From: Membranipora membranacea
Lineage: Eukaryota; Bryozoa; Gymnolaemata; Cheilostomatida; Membraniporidae
Reading direction: 5' to 3'
DNA: 64,000 nt
Assembly (NCBI GenBank): GCA_914767715.1
Contig: OU612070.1
Coordinates: 9,567,501 to 9,631,500, forward strand
Positions 22,734-34,960 of the stretch are shown here, one piece after another. The first letter of the stretch is position 1; each line of letters opens with the position of its first letter. A model generated the notes under the pieces. It saw only the letters and a list, made by a program, of their open reading frames with translations, did no database searches and had not been told where the DNA came from. The position numbers and the translations under genes are program-made.

Positions 22734-22810
22734 GCAATGTTACATGCCCTACACTGAGTGCCGTATTATGGAGAGTAATGTGGCACTCAGTGTATGGCTT
22801 GTAAAATTGC
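22734..22810 (+). ncRNA. 77-nt imperfect hairpin with the same loop (possible pre-miRNA)
   Basis: The arms 22734-22768 and 22776-22810 are 35 bases each and pair with about six mismatches; the inner 12 pairs next to cactgagtgcc are perfect. The terminal loop tggagag at 22769-22775 is identical to that of the hairpin 62 bases upstream. Mismatched long stems of this size are typical of animal miRNA precursors. A related palindromic-repeat origin is equally possible. Confidence 0.45.
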
Positions 22811-22845
22811 TCTAGTTTATTCCGTTGCTGTCAAATGTAAAACTG

Positions 22846-22917
22846 TGCATTAGCTGGCAATCGAACCCGGATCTATTGCTTGGAAGGCAACAATGCTAAC
22901 CTTTACACCACCGACGC
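22846..22917 (-). pseudogene. tRNA-Gly(TCC) pseudogene, inverted copy
   Basis: Reading the minus strand, the first 57 or so bases equal the intact tRNA-Gly at 21669, including both promoter boxes and the TCC anticodon. The 3' part has changed: T stem CCGGG now faces GCCAG and the acceptor 3' strand is CTAATGC. This leaves mismatches in both stems. The trailing cacagtttta is also shared with the intact gene, so the copy arose by duplication of flanking DNA too. Confidence 0.85.
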
Positions 22918-25100
22918 TAGACATTCCAAATATAAAAATGGATGGCAACTAGCAAAGATATGCACCAAGACTAGAGAGTAGGGTAACTGTGAGACTCTCA
23001 TGATTCCTGCCTAAGAGTGTGATTAATTAGCAATTATTCCTGATTAATTGCCTCCCTATGGTTACTAGTGTTAGGCGTTGTCAAGGTTAACCTTTTGCAT
23101 ACTTGCTACACTCTCTTCAAATACATTATTTATGTATCAATAATTGAATTGCAATTTCTACATAAAGTTAGCTGTTTTAGAGTATTTTTCAGAATGTGGG
23201 AATATACAGAGATGAAAGGAAGCAGGTGTAGACTAATACAGTCATTTTTCAAGTGCTATGCGACAATGTCAGCCTCAAGCTTCCAATGACAATGAGTGGC
23301 CTTTAGCTAGCTTTAACTGGCTAGCAACATGTTGGCAACTTGTTGCTGCAAAAAGCACAATTTGGTCACGCTCTGATTGTTTGATCAGATTGATGGATAT
23401 TCTTTCACTATTATATGAATAAAATTATCATAATTGTTTTACTATATTGAACAAAAACATATTGAAGGCTAGTTAAAGCGCAAAAAATGTGGCGGGATGC
23501 TTAAACTAATTGAAGGCTAAATTGAAACACAATCAAGTCCATGCAATTTTCAATAAAACATTTTTTAGTGCAAAAGTGACCCTCATTAAAACAGATGCTG
23601 ATAGAGAACGAAGACCCGCAGAGCCAAACAGTTTGCAGATAAATGACCAGCCCGAGTTGCTCCTACATATGAGATAGGTGTGGAGTAAATCTACTTTTTA
23701 ATCTGGGCAAAAAAACGATGGGATCCCTCTTTGCCTATTTTTTAATTTTCTAGTCAGCATAATTACCCACCAGTTTATCTCAGGAATTTGTTATTCTAGA
23801 AAGAGGTCAATACAGAGGCTTGAAGTGGATGGAGTTTGATATCATTCCAACAGACTGTATATTTCTGAATGCTGGCGTATGGCATGTTTTCTTAGTGTAA
23901 ATCTGAGAGCTTCATTGAAACATACACTGACTGAGAACAAAGACCAGCAGACCCGCAGTTGACAAGCGTTGTCCATTTTTAAAGGCAATATATTTTCTAG
24001 TCGGTAGAAAGGCATTAGCACTGCTTACTTTAAACCTTGCAAATAGTCATTGCTCCACAGTTTCACACTCCAGATATTTCTGATATATCACATAAGAAAT
24101 CAAGTCTTGTAAAGGTTGCTCACATATTCTACATTTATTAGCTCAACTGTCACTTTTAATAACAAAACACATGTGTACATAAATATTATGGATTGTGAAA
24201 TAATAATATTTCAATAAATCTTTCTCAACACAACTCTCCCGTAAAGCTTGTGAAAAGAATTGACATAGTAAGGAAAAAAATACATAATATAATTAGTAAT
24301 AAGGTTTGCAGTGCACAACTAATAGCAACATTCTTCTCTCAGCCTATGCTGTCTCAAATTTTACATCGATTCTCTGAGCATTTGGAAAGCAGATAGAGTT
24401 ATTTGAGGCCTCTGACTAAATGCATAGAATGCACAAATAACTTACACCCATGCTCTAGACACATTATAACCTGCCTGACACTTACTTGATGTCACTTGAA
24501 AAATCATTTCACTATCAAAACTTGACATTGACCACGGTCTCACAAGGGTCATAATAATAATATAAACAATGAAAAGTCATTGAGTGATCTCGAGTGACTT
24601 TTTAGGGGGGCTCATGGATTCAGGCTAGTAACTAGAGCCCAAATGATTTGAAAAGAAAACAATTTGTACTATCAGTCCCGGGAGGGTGGGATGGTGTCAG
24701 TCAATGCAGTCAGTTTGTCAGTAACAGTTGTCTACTGAATTTATCATGTATTTAATTCAGTATAAACAGAATCCCTTCTCTCCAATGAACTCCTAGAGGG
24801 ATTCATTGCTTTCCCAAAAATCTGACTTGTCTCAGAATCACTTTCTTGGACTAATTATTTCTCTAATTTTTTGTTCGTGTATTCTTCCGTCATTGACCTG
24901 TTGTTGTTTAAATCCTACCCTATCATGCTTGGGCTTTGAGGGAGAAATAAACATATACATTATTTGACAGAGAACATCTTTCACAGGAAACCTCCAGTAT
25001 GTGGACCTTGTTCTGCCACGAATGTCAAACCAGACCAGGTGGAGATGAGCACGATAAGACCACCGCCACCTTTTACAAGGCGGCTCACTACTCAGCTTAT
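22918..25100. other. Intergenic sequence, nothing recognised
   Basis: No splice-supported exon or sizeable repeat. A short ataataatat run lies near 24551-24562. Confidence 0.4.
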
Positions 25101-25119
25101 TCTACCCTAAAATTATGTT

Positions 25120-25300
25120 TCTTAGAATATTTATATTTATTTTAATTAATTTAATTTATTTTAATTTAATTTAATTTATTTTAATTTATTTTATTTTATC
25201 TTTATTTTACTTTTATTTTATTTTACATTCTTCTATTTTAATTTTTTTTTATTTCATTTTCTTATTTTATTTTTATTTCATTTTTATTACATTACAAAGC
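25120..25300. repeat. Low-complexity TTTTA/ATTTA tract
   Basis: About 170 bases built almost only of T-rich TTTTATTTTA and AATTTAATTT words, with C interruptions towards the right. Confidence 0.85.
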
Positions 25301-25771
25301 ACCATCAAAGCTCTTATTACCAAATTTTTTTACCAAATCACCACCAAAGCTTTTTTTAGGACTCAAAACTAAGAGGCACGATATGCATGTTGTTCATCTC
25401 CGAAAACTGAGTGTATTTACTGCGGCACAGGAGAAATGTGCAACTCAGACCCAGAAGCTGTCACTCCTATCGATTGGAAGCCATTTGATCACATTTAGTC
25501 AAAAGTACAATATTGGAAGGAACCTGGGTATTTTATCAAGTTGAACTAGATTGACTTGCTATGCCTGAAAAAAATATAGGAATATGTATTTTTGACCAGG
25601 TTTAAGCTTATTAAATAATTATCATAAATGTGATCGAGATGGGCTATTTTCACCGGAGTTATGTTGCTTTGACCTGCCATCACACAAATTTTCCAACTGT
25701 CTCAGGCAGCTCAGCAAGAGAGAATTGCTGACATTTGTAATTATTTTCTAAGATTTTTCAGATGAAATATG

Positions 25772-27214
25772 TTATATACTGCCAGAAGAATTGAGACATG
25801 CATAAATACCTGCTTCCTGAGCCGTCCTCATGCAGACCTCGCAGATCAAAACTGAGCAGCAACAACAGCTAAACCATACCCCATAACACTGCACTAGCCA
25901 GCAGATGTCTCTTCATCAAATATGGGAATATGGTCTGAAACTGATGCCTAATGCTGACTGTGGTTTTCTTGCTCTTTTTTGAATTATATTAAATACTTTT
26001 TACGCTAAATCATATAAATCAGATTTAATGATATACACTTTTTAAAGAGTTTTAAGTTAGCATCATGTGTACGCCGTATAAGATAATTGAGTATATGATA
26101 TAAATAAAGACTCATCAGAGAGTTTTCAAACTGCAGTGATCAATAAACACAAAAATTCATAGACACAAAAACTCTGCTGTGTTCAGTCATAACAGACAGT
26201 TTTTCCACAACGAATAGCAATCTACTAGGATGAGTTACAGCAGGGGCCCTTTCTATAACTCAGCCTAGTTTATGATATTCATTAGCTGGCTAATTGTAAC
26301 AGGATAAGTGGCAGCTTATATCTCGCATAACCAGGTTCTCTCCAAGCAGCAGGTTTCATGTGGCAGGGATCTGTCTGTCCTTGTTTTCTCTGATGGGTGT
26401 TGCACGCCCTCTTCCTATTCCTCCGCTGGCAAAATAACCGCAGCAGATGGTGAATTTGCTTCTGGATGTTTTTCTGCTAGCCTCAACTCCAACTTGCTTT
26501 CCTCAAACACCAGAACTCTCCTAACTCTCCTGGAAGGCTGCCTATTAGAAGGGCAGCTTATCTGCACTGGTGACTAGTGACTTATCTCCCTGCTTTAGAA
26601 GCTATGAGGCCACAAGTTGAAGCACTGTGGTTCACAATCAGCTGAGAAGTAGCTGCTGAAGTGGTAATAACTGGGTCACAGGTTTTTTGCTTCTAGTTAA
26701 CTGATTAATTGTCACCAGACACCAAATTCATCGAATCACATGGAGGCTACATTATTAAATTCTCTGAAAGGTACATATGGCTAGTTGAGCCAAGTTGGCA
26801 TGCAGCGCATTTAAAAATCAGCGTGATTTGTTTCTGAGAAACAGCTGCTGAGGTAGTATCTTGGTCACTGGTCTCTTGCTGCTGGTAAACCAATGGACCC
26901 GTCACTGGCCATTTTTACTTGCAAGCTTGTCTGGTGACAATTTATGTAGCACAGTCATGGTTGTGCTGCCTTTTCACGGCAACTCCCTTAGTTCAAGGTT
27001 ACGAAATAATTGATCTGAATACTTCCAAATGATGGGTTTCTATTGTTTCCCATTCTAGGAGCTCAACTAGGTGTATTGAATCATTATGTATCCTACAGTT
27101 TTGTGATTTGACCGGTGAGCAGGCGCAGACACAGCAAACATTTGACGAAGAGTCATGACCATAGCACCAGAAGAGTTTCGCTTTGAATCTCATAAAACAC
27201 TTATTTCTGTTCAA
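25772..27214. repeat. Direct large duplication, unit 1 (about 1.44 kb)
   Basis: The unit begins tatactgccagaagaattgag and ends near ctcataaaacacttatttctgttcaa. Nearly the whole unit recurs from 27241 to about 29551. Within it two blocks near 26640 and 26835 (gagaagtagctgctgaagtgg and gagaaacagctgctgaggtag) are older internal copies of each other. Small frames inside (plus 26308-26577) are not preserved in unit 2, so the unit is probably non-coding. Confidence 0.8.
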
Positions 27215-27240
27215 CATTCTGCATTTTTTCAGATCATATG

Positions 27241-29551
27241 TGTCATATACTGCCAGAAGAATTGAGACATGCATAAACACCTGCTTCCTCAGCCTTCCTC
27301 ATGCAGACCTTGCAGATCAAAACTGAGCAGCAACAACAGCCAAACCATACCCCATAACACTGTACTAGCCAGCAGATGTGTCTTCATCAAATATGGGAAT
27401 ATGGTCTGAAACTGATGCCTAATGCTGATTGGGTGATGATATTTTTTGAATTTTAGTAAATACTTTTTACGCTATACCATTATTTTTTTGTAAATCAGAT
27501 GTAATAATATACATTTTTCAATGGATTTTCAGTTAACATCATGTGTACGCCGTATAAGATAATTGAGTATATGATACAAATAAAGACTCATCAGAGTGTT
27601 TACAATCTGCAGTGATCAATAAACACAAAAATTCACAGACACAAAAACTCTACTGTGCTCAGTGATAATAGAGGGCTTTTCCACAGAGAATATCAATCTA
27701 CTAGGATAAGTCATAGCAGGGGCCCTTTCTGTAACTCAGCCTAGTTTATGATATTCGTTAGCCGGCTAATTGAAACATGGATGAGTGGCAGCTATTATCT
27801 CGCATAACCTCAGCTAAATGCCTGCTAAATGCAATTAAGCAGACATTTAGCCGCATCCTTATTGAAACCACCCTCTGCATGACCGGGTTCTCTCCATGCA
27901 GCAGGTTTCCTGTGTGCAGGGATCCGTATATGTTCTCTCTGATGGGTGTTGCACGCCCTCTTCCTCTTCCTCTGCTGGCAAAATAAACGCAGCAGATGGT
28001 GCCTTTGCTTCTAGATTTTTGTCCCGCTTGCCTCAACTCCAACTCGTGTTCCCAAAACACTAGAGTACTCTCTTAAAGAGGAACTTAACTTGAAATCCAT
28101 ATTTGCCCAAATTTGCCCAAATGTTCACAGTCATATAGAGTGTCATGTTCCAACTTTGGTCATGTGTGAAATTTCCCGCCTAGTGACATCACTCACCTCA
28201 TACCTAGCAATTCATCAGAGCTGTGACATCACTCACCTGATCCTCATAGTATTGATTGTATCATGTGAATGATTCATAGATATTCATATAATATTTTCTC
28301 AGTAAATATAGTATTTTTTATTTTTATTTAAAAACTCTACCATAATAGTGAGTATTTTAAATATAATTAAACTAATAATTACTGAAATATCTCAATAATA
28401 ATACCATTTTGAATTTTGGTGGGCGGAGCTTGGAGTATGAATACTAAGCAGATTTAGTATGTGAACTGTTTAGATGAGCAATAGAATGCATACTGACTCA
28501 TGCTGGGGATATAATGCCCATTAAATTAGTGTGTGCGGTGAGCCATAAATAAATTGCCATACTGCTGCGAAATTATACTGCCTGCTTTGAATGAGACAGT
28601 ACATATGCACCAGCAATATTTACTATCTTTGTACTGGAGTTGTCTGCTTTTTCCAATGATGTCACTAATTATTGCTAATTTTAATTCTCCCAAAAAGAAG
28701 CTTTACATTGCACGGATTGAATTTTAATTTTCATAACATTCCTCCCCCATGTCCTAAGTATAGTGTGCAGTAATATGAAGGTCCAAGGTTGATGCGTTCA
28801 ATCTATGTTAAGATCCTCTTTAACTTTCCTGGAAGGTTGCCTATTAGGCAAGCTTATCTGCAATGGTGACTAGTGACTTATCTCCCTCTCCTAGGAACTA
28901 TAATACCTCAGAAGTTATGTGGTTCAAAATCAGCTGAGAAGTAGCTGCTGAAGTGGTAGTAACTGGGTCACAGGTTTTTTGCTTCTAGTTAACTGATTAA
29001 TTGTCACCAGACACCATGGTCATCGAATCACATGGAGGCTACATTACTAAATTCACCAAAAGGTGAATTTCGAAGGTACATTTGGCCAGTTTTTTGACTT
29101 AGGAGAACTGGCTAGTTGAGCCTAGTTGGCATGCCATGCATTAAAAAATCATCGAGATTTGTTGCTGAGAAACAGCCGCTGAGGTGGTAGTATCTGGGTC
29201 ACTGGTTTCTTGCTGCTGGTAAACCAACTGATCCGTCACTGGTCATATTCATTTGCAGGCTTGTCTGGTGACTATTTATGTAACACAGCAATGGTTGTGC
29301 GGCATTCAATAAGCACGGCAACTCCTTTAGCTCAAGGTTATGAGATACTTGGTCTGAATATTTCCAAATGATGGGTTTCCATTGTTTTCCTATTTTAGGA
29401 GCTAAACTAGGTGAGTTGAGTCAATATCTATCCTAAATTTTTGTGTTTTGACCGGTGAGCAGGTGCGGACGCAGCAACCAAGAGTCATGACCGTATGGCA
29501 CCAGAAGAGTTTTTCTGTGAACCTCATAAACCATCTATTTGTGTTCAAAGT
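27241..29551. repeat. Direct large duplication, unit 2 (interrupted)
   Basis: The unit matches unit 1 with substitutions and indels. It has an extra stretch of about 75 bases near 27808-27885 and is split at 28073-28823 by an inserted inverted-repeat element. It resumes at cctggaaggttgcctattag. The two units stand almost adjacent, about 25 bases apart. Confidence 0.8.
28073..28823. mobile_element. 751-bp MITE inserted in duplication unit 2
   Basis: The termini ttaaagaggaacttaac and gttaagatcctctttaa are inverted repeats of 17 bp with one mismatch. The whole segment is absent from the matching point in unit 1, which gives an empty-site comparison. The interior is AT-rich with no transposase frame. 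The ends read TTAA, which could be a target duplication of piggyBac type or part of the TIR; this cannot be separated here. Confidence 0.8.
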
Positions 29552-31873
29552 GAACTTCTGACAGTTAGTTGTTGGGTAAGTGTAATGATAATAGTTTATA
29601 TAACCAACACAATGTGAATCAATCAGGGTTTGAACAACGGAATGTTTAAATGTGACATAAGATGTCCTTGCGGTACCTACCCTTGCATATTCATTAAATT
29701 ATCTTAGCAGTGCTATATAGCATTGCAATGCATTTATAATCAATTAACACATAATACAAAAACTATCATCAACATGCACAAGCCATGAACCAAAGAATCA
29801 TAAATAACATGCAAGACATAATATTAATATGGATTCCATTGGTAATAATCCATCTTTCCAAAATACAATCTTTCCAAAATACTGGCATCAATGAATGATT
29901 CAGCCACGGCAGAGATTTCAGATTTTGCTGATAATTATCTTATTAACATGCAACTAAGAGAGGAATTCATCTCAACAACCCATAATATATAATATATAAT
30001 ATAATAATGTAATATATTATGACAAAATAGGGAAAACAATAGCCATGCAGATAAAGCTTTTCTAGGAAACCAATCCCAGTATGCATGGGAGATTGATATT
30101 GTCTCTATCTTTAGATCATTGACGATAGGTCAGAGAATAATTTACTGCAAAAGGTTTTTTTTTCTTATCGTTTTTATATTGCTTCTTATAATTGCCTCCT
30201 AAAATTTGTTTGGTATTTTCTACTCTGATTGTATTTTCGCTTGCTTGCTGCTACACATTGTGAATGATATTTGTTACGCCAACGTGCATCTGCTAAAACA
30301 AACATCTGACAACACGTTATGCGCATGAGCACAACTGAGACCCTCTAGAGTGAATATTACACAATTAATATCAATATGATGAGGGCAGAACTAACAATCA
30401 ACAGCAAACCAGCCATATGTGAAACATTAAGGGCGCTACATGTACAACAATGGTAGAGATAGATACTGGATAAGAAAATATCTCTCCATCAACAACAAAA
30501 CGCATGACACTTTGGAAGACTCAATTTATTTGTAATTCCAAAATCTTATGTGAAAAATAAGCAAAGAATGTAGCAAAGAGGATAACTAAATCCGACCTTC
30601 CATTTGGTTGGAATAATGGCGTTTATACTTTATGGGAAAGCTGTAGTAAAATTTTATTGTTATACAAGGCACTACTGCAAAAACACTCTTTATATGAGTG
30701 ACTGTTACATTAATTCTAAGATATGAAGGCAAGAGCAAAAATATTAACTTGACAAAAGGATCGTTTGGAAACTTCACTTGCAGTTGACTCCCAAGTCTTA
30801 TTAAACATCCAATAAGCGACACCTTCTACAACTACTGAAACCAGAACAGCCTGGCTGATCTATGGAGCTATAATGGGCGGACTCTTCTTTTTAACTTTTA
30901 ATGCACAATAATCCAGGAATTAATTGAATACTTTGATTAAGCTGAACAAGATCGGTATTCTGCCTACTGTAAGATATAATATACCGAGATCAAGTTTGAT
31001 CCATTTACCTACGTTCGGAGGCAGGAGGGAGAGCAACTCCAAATACAAGCAAATGAGTCAAAATTGATGATATTATACACTAATTACTTAAACTTATTAC
31101 ATTACATTAACTTAAATTACACCAATTTTTCAGTTCTTTTATTATAAGTTATAAAATTGCCGCGTTTATCTACTAAGTTGGAAAGATACTGAGTATAGGA
31201 AAACTAATAGGAATATAGAAGCGAAAACTGAATCATTGTTTCGAGTACGTTTGCTCTTAGACAAATTCCATAATGATGAGAAGGATTTACTGCAACTGCA
31301 TTCAGCTGGCAGCTGGTTCATGAAAAGACGAGCTAAAAAAAGGCTGCTAAGCCCTAAAACTTTATCAATCCATATCCTTTCATTATTATCTTATTCAATT
31401 ACAATCTTGCTAACAAGGCATGTTAACGATGCTCCAACAATGTGTAATTACACAAACATCATTTGGGATCCCAAAAAATTACAATGTGAGATAAATTAAC
31501 ATAGCCTTGAGCTATATAAACAAATTCATTGAGTTGGGAGTTATATCCTATATGTGTACGGGGGCACAACTACTGTCATCACTAAATAATTACGTAAAAC
31601 TGCTTAGGTAGGAAGTTTAGGACATTCAAAGATGTTATTTTTAACATTGTTCATGGCAGTATTGTAGTTTGGACTTATCAGGTCCTATATTGTCAGTACT
31701 TTATCAGTCCATTGTCATATCTTGTCTTAAGATCTAGGACCAGTCTCACAAATCTAGTCAGGATTGTCACAATCTATGATAGCTTGTATCCTATCATTCG
31801 TCACTTCACTTTCAATACAACTGACTTTAGTCAATAGTCGTGGGTCATTAGAATGGTGATAGTTTTGGTGAAC
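29552..31873. other. Intergenic sequence with an AT microsatellite
   Basis: A tract of ataatatataat words lies at about 29980-30020. Frames at 30586-30822 (minus) and 31236-31499 (plus) have no features I recognise. Confidence 0.4.
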
Positions 31874-32390
31874 AATAGACAGTTTTCTGAGCTCTTATTT
31901 ATGCCCCAATTCGGAGTTGTCCTCTCTCCAGTTTGGTACTTTTAACCCACGCCGCATAGGAAAAACCTGCTGAAAGAGGGTTTTATTGAAAACCGCTGAT
32001 GCTAGGATGAAAATGATTAATGATTCAGAGTCTGCACCATTGAAAACCCTGGGAGACAGGGTTTCCAAATCATTGGAGGCTTGGCTGTTGATAAGTCTTA
32101 ATTTTAGTGATGAAACTCATGAAAGATTCTGCCAAATTGTCCGCAAAACTGGCAGAAAATGCTATAATTGACTATCCAAATACTAAAATTATTTACCAAA
32201 CATTGTTTATTATGAGTTTTCAATGTTGCAGATTCTGGATCAAAAACAATATTTATCCTATTATAAGCAGTTTTCAAGATAACCCTCTTTTCAGCACGTT
32301 TTTCCTATGCGGCGTGGGTTAAAAGTAACAAACTGGAGAGAGGACAATTCCAAATTGAGGCCTAAATCAGAGCTCAGAAAACTGTCTATT
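31874..32390. mobile_element. 517-bp element with about 120-bp terminal inverted repeats
   Basis: The left end aatagacagttttctgagct is mirrored by the right end ending actgtctatt. The arms share blocks such as tgtcctctctccagtttg and ttttaacccacgccgcatag, then aaaaac and gctgaaa. The interior of about 270 bp lacks coding features. It is a non-autonomous DNA transposon. No target duplication was settled. Confidence 0.8.
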
Positions 32391-32990
32391 ATTTTAAATT
32401 TCAAATTTTACTAATTTTTTTATAGCAAAATCAGGTTTCAGGTGATACTTGTCTGGCAGGAAAACTACTTAATTTGCAGCGAGGCAGGATGTTTGTGTCA
32501 CATTCCCTTCACTTAGTCAGAGGTCTCAAACACAAAAATAAAAAAAAGTGTACTCAATTCGTATCATGGTACCTCACCAAACAGCGTAATTATGTGATGG
32601 TGAGAGTTTTATGGAGCCTCAAGAATCATGGCACCTCCAGAGTTACTGCAGAGCTGACTTCCGTTGACGCTGTCATCAATTGTACAAAGCATCTGTTATG
32701 GTGATTAATCTGAAACATAGATAAAAGTTAAATTTTATTTACTGAGTATTGCATTACTTTAGTTAGCAAGAACTTATGCGAAAATATGGTTACATTGAAC
32801 CTTTAGCCCATGAGAATAAGTGGTGCTGAAAGTCTACAATATAATCAGTATAATGTAATAAACCCTATAAAAAAACAAAATCAAATCAAACCATTTGGAA
32901 CGAGCAAGTTGTCTCCAAAGCCTTTTCAGTGGGCAACAGAGAAACTGTGTTGGACATATCATTGCGATGCAAAGTATTGTCTTACATGAA
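32391..32990. other. Intergenic sequence, nothing recognised
   Basis: The 76-codon plus frame at 32474-32704 has no family features. Confidence 0.35.
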
Positions 32991-32991
32991 G

Positions 32992-33087
32992 TTTTAGTCT
33001 TGCTCCATAGATTCCTCTCTCTTCAGCTAGTAGGTTTTGTTGGGTGAAGCGGCTAGTAGCTGTCACCTCCATTTCAGACTGAGAAAA
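32992..33087 (-). CDS. Candidate exon, unknown protein
   Basis: On the minus strand a polypyrimidine tract and AG precede SEMEVTATSRFTQQNLLAEE, which continues GIYGARLKLH to a possible GT donor (CATgtaaga). Composition looks coding and the frame is open. I could not connect it with confidence to the exon-like pieces at 33.3 and 34.4 kb, so the gene is unresolved. Confidence 0.3.
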
Positions 33088-33289
33088 AAAGATTTACTGA
33101 TGCAACGTATATAACAGAACACAGGGAAAAAATTAGCAAGTTTTTAAAAGGTTTCTTGCTCCAATTACATTACTTTTAACTCTGCCTGCCCAATTTTTTC
33201 ATGATGATTATCCGATGATATAATGAAATTATACTACCATTAACCATAAAGGAAACAAGTTTCTTACCAAAGGGCGGTAGTTTTTCAAT

Positions 33290-34000
33290 AGCTGACTTGG
33301 ATAGTCCATCATAATACAGCCACACATTATTATTGTGATCATCATCATCATCAACTCAGATTTTCTTCTGATTGACTCCCTGGTATTCTTTGATTTCTCC
33401 CACTAATCCGAATCCTAAAACTGAAGTAGAACAGAGAATATCTTCTCAATAACATCACAATGTTTGTGGGGTCTCTCAGTATAAGGACCATCTAAATGAT
33501 GTAATCTTTACTAAGCTTTAGCATCTTTAGCATCTGATTCATAAAACAGCACAATATTCACCAGGAAGACTAGCAATAAAATAAAAAAATAGAAGGGAAA
33601 AAATCTGTGATGAATCTGGTAAACTGTCTGACCTTGGATTGTAGTCAAGAAACTCCAATACTATTTTGAGGATTATTTTGAAAAAAGGGTCACCATAAGA
33701 ACGTATTCATCATTCATTGTAGCGAGATTAAATGTAAAATAAAAGGTGAAAGCAGAAAAAACAGCAGGCGCTTTAACCAACCGATCAAGGGGAGCCTGGT
33801 GTCGGCCAGCCAATCAGGGGAGAGCCTGGTGTCTGCTTTTTCCTGCTTGTTTGGCGATGAGTAATGGATTAGTTTTCTTTTTGCAGCTCTCAACATGTGG
33901 ACAATTTAGTATCCGCCGATTCTTTCATGCTACAAGAAAAGTGATTGACAGCGTGGTTATAAGTTGGAAAATAATACTAGAATTGTGTTAGGAACTCATG
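33290..34000. repeat. Old tandem duplication, unit 1
   Basis: The unit shares tagtccatcata, ataaggaccatct, aggtgaaagc and ctacaagaaaa blocks with 34350-34960 at a spacing of roughly 1.0-1.06 kb. Near 33290-33412 the minus strand has an acceptor, a frame containing NTRESIRRK and MMDYP, and a GT donor, with an in-frame stop close to the acceptor. It is probably a decayed exon copy. Confidence 0.5.
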
Positions 34001-34349
34001 GGGACAACATAACATGTCTGTGTAATTCTGCTAATTATATTTGCAAAAAAAAAGACAACACCGATCATCCATTTACAAAAGTAAACAGAAATATAAAGAT
34101 ATACATGTTGCAAAATGCTTTTTGAGAAGAGGCACACAAGACGTTACAACTTTACTGAGCCTACAAGCTCCAAGCTATCCAGATTAAACTTATCTTTTGT
34201 AAAGATTAAGTGTGTCTCTTGCATTTGCTATTAAAAATATATATTTATGTACTGACAGTGACACCCATGCCTGACAATATATGAACACTATGACTATTCT
34301 AATACACATACAAATATGAGATCCTTACCTAAGGTTGTTGGTTTACTGT

Positions 34350-34960
34350 CTGATGTGTTGGATAGTCCATCATAACACATTCAAAAGCAATTGTTGAGCT
34401 CAACATCAACATCTGATGTCTTTGCCTGATTGGCTCACCGGTATTTTGGTTTTCTCCTAAAAACCTGAAAGAAGGAGGAACATAATTTTACATTAACTTT
34501 ATAACATCGGACAACCGGCACAAGGACCATCTATACAGTACTGTCTCTAAGCCTTACTCTTAATTACAACAGCGAAATTTCGTTAACTTTTCAAGATTAG
34601 CAAACAAAGAAAGATACATGAAAAATCTTTGCTGTCAACAACAAAATTTAAGGAAGCCGATACTTGAAAAAAGCGGTCAACGCATTATTATTAAACATAT
34701 TCTTTGTTTGCTGTAAAAAAGATTTATTGTGACATATAAGGTGAAAGCGGACAAGCCAACAGGAGCGTGTACCAACCAATCAGGGTGGGGGATGGCTGCT
34801 TATAGATGCTGGCATTGTGATGTTTGAGTAAATATTTGTAATTATTCGGCTTACTGATCTGTCTGTTAACTGGCCGCCAAATTGTAGCCAAACTTATTCC
34901 CACGCTACAAGAAAAATAATTGACAGTGTGTGGTCAAGGATCTGAAAATATCAGATTTCT
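34350..34960. repeat. Old tandem duplication, unit 2
   Basis: The minus strand near 34330-34466 has an acceptor, a frame with NTGEPIRQR and MMDYP matching unit 1, and ends CCTTAG before gtaagg, putting a stop at the splice junction. The shared peptide frame in both units argues for past coding use; the stops argue that neither is intact now. Confidence 0.5.
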
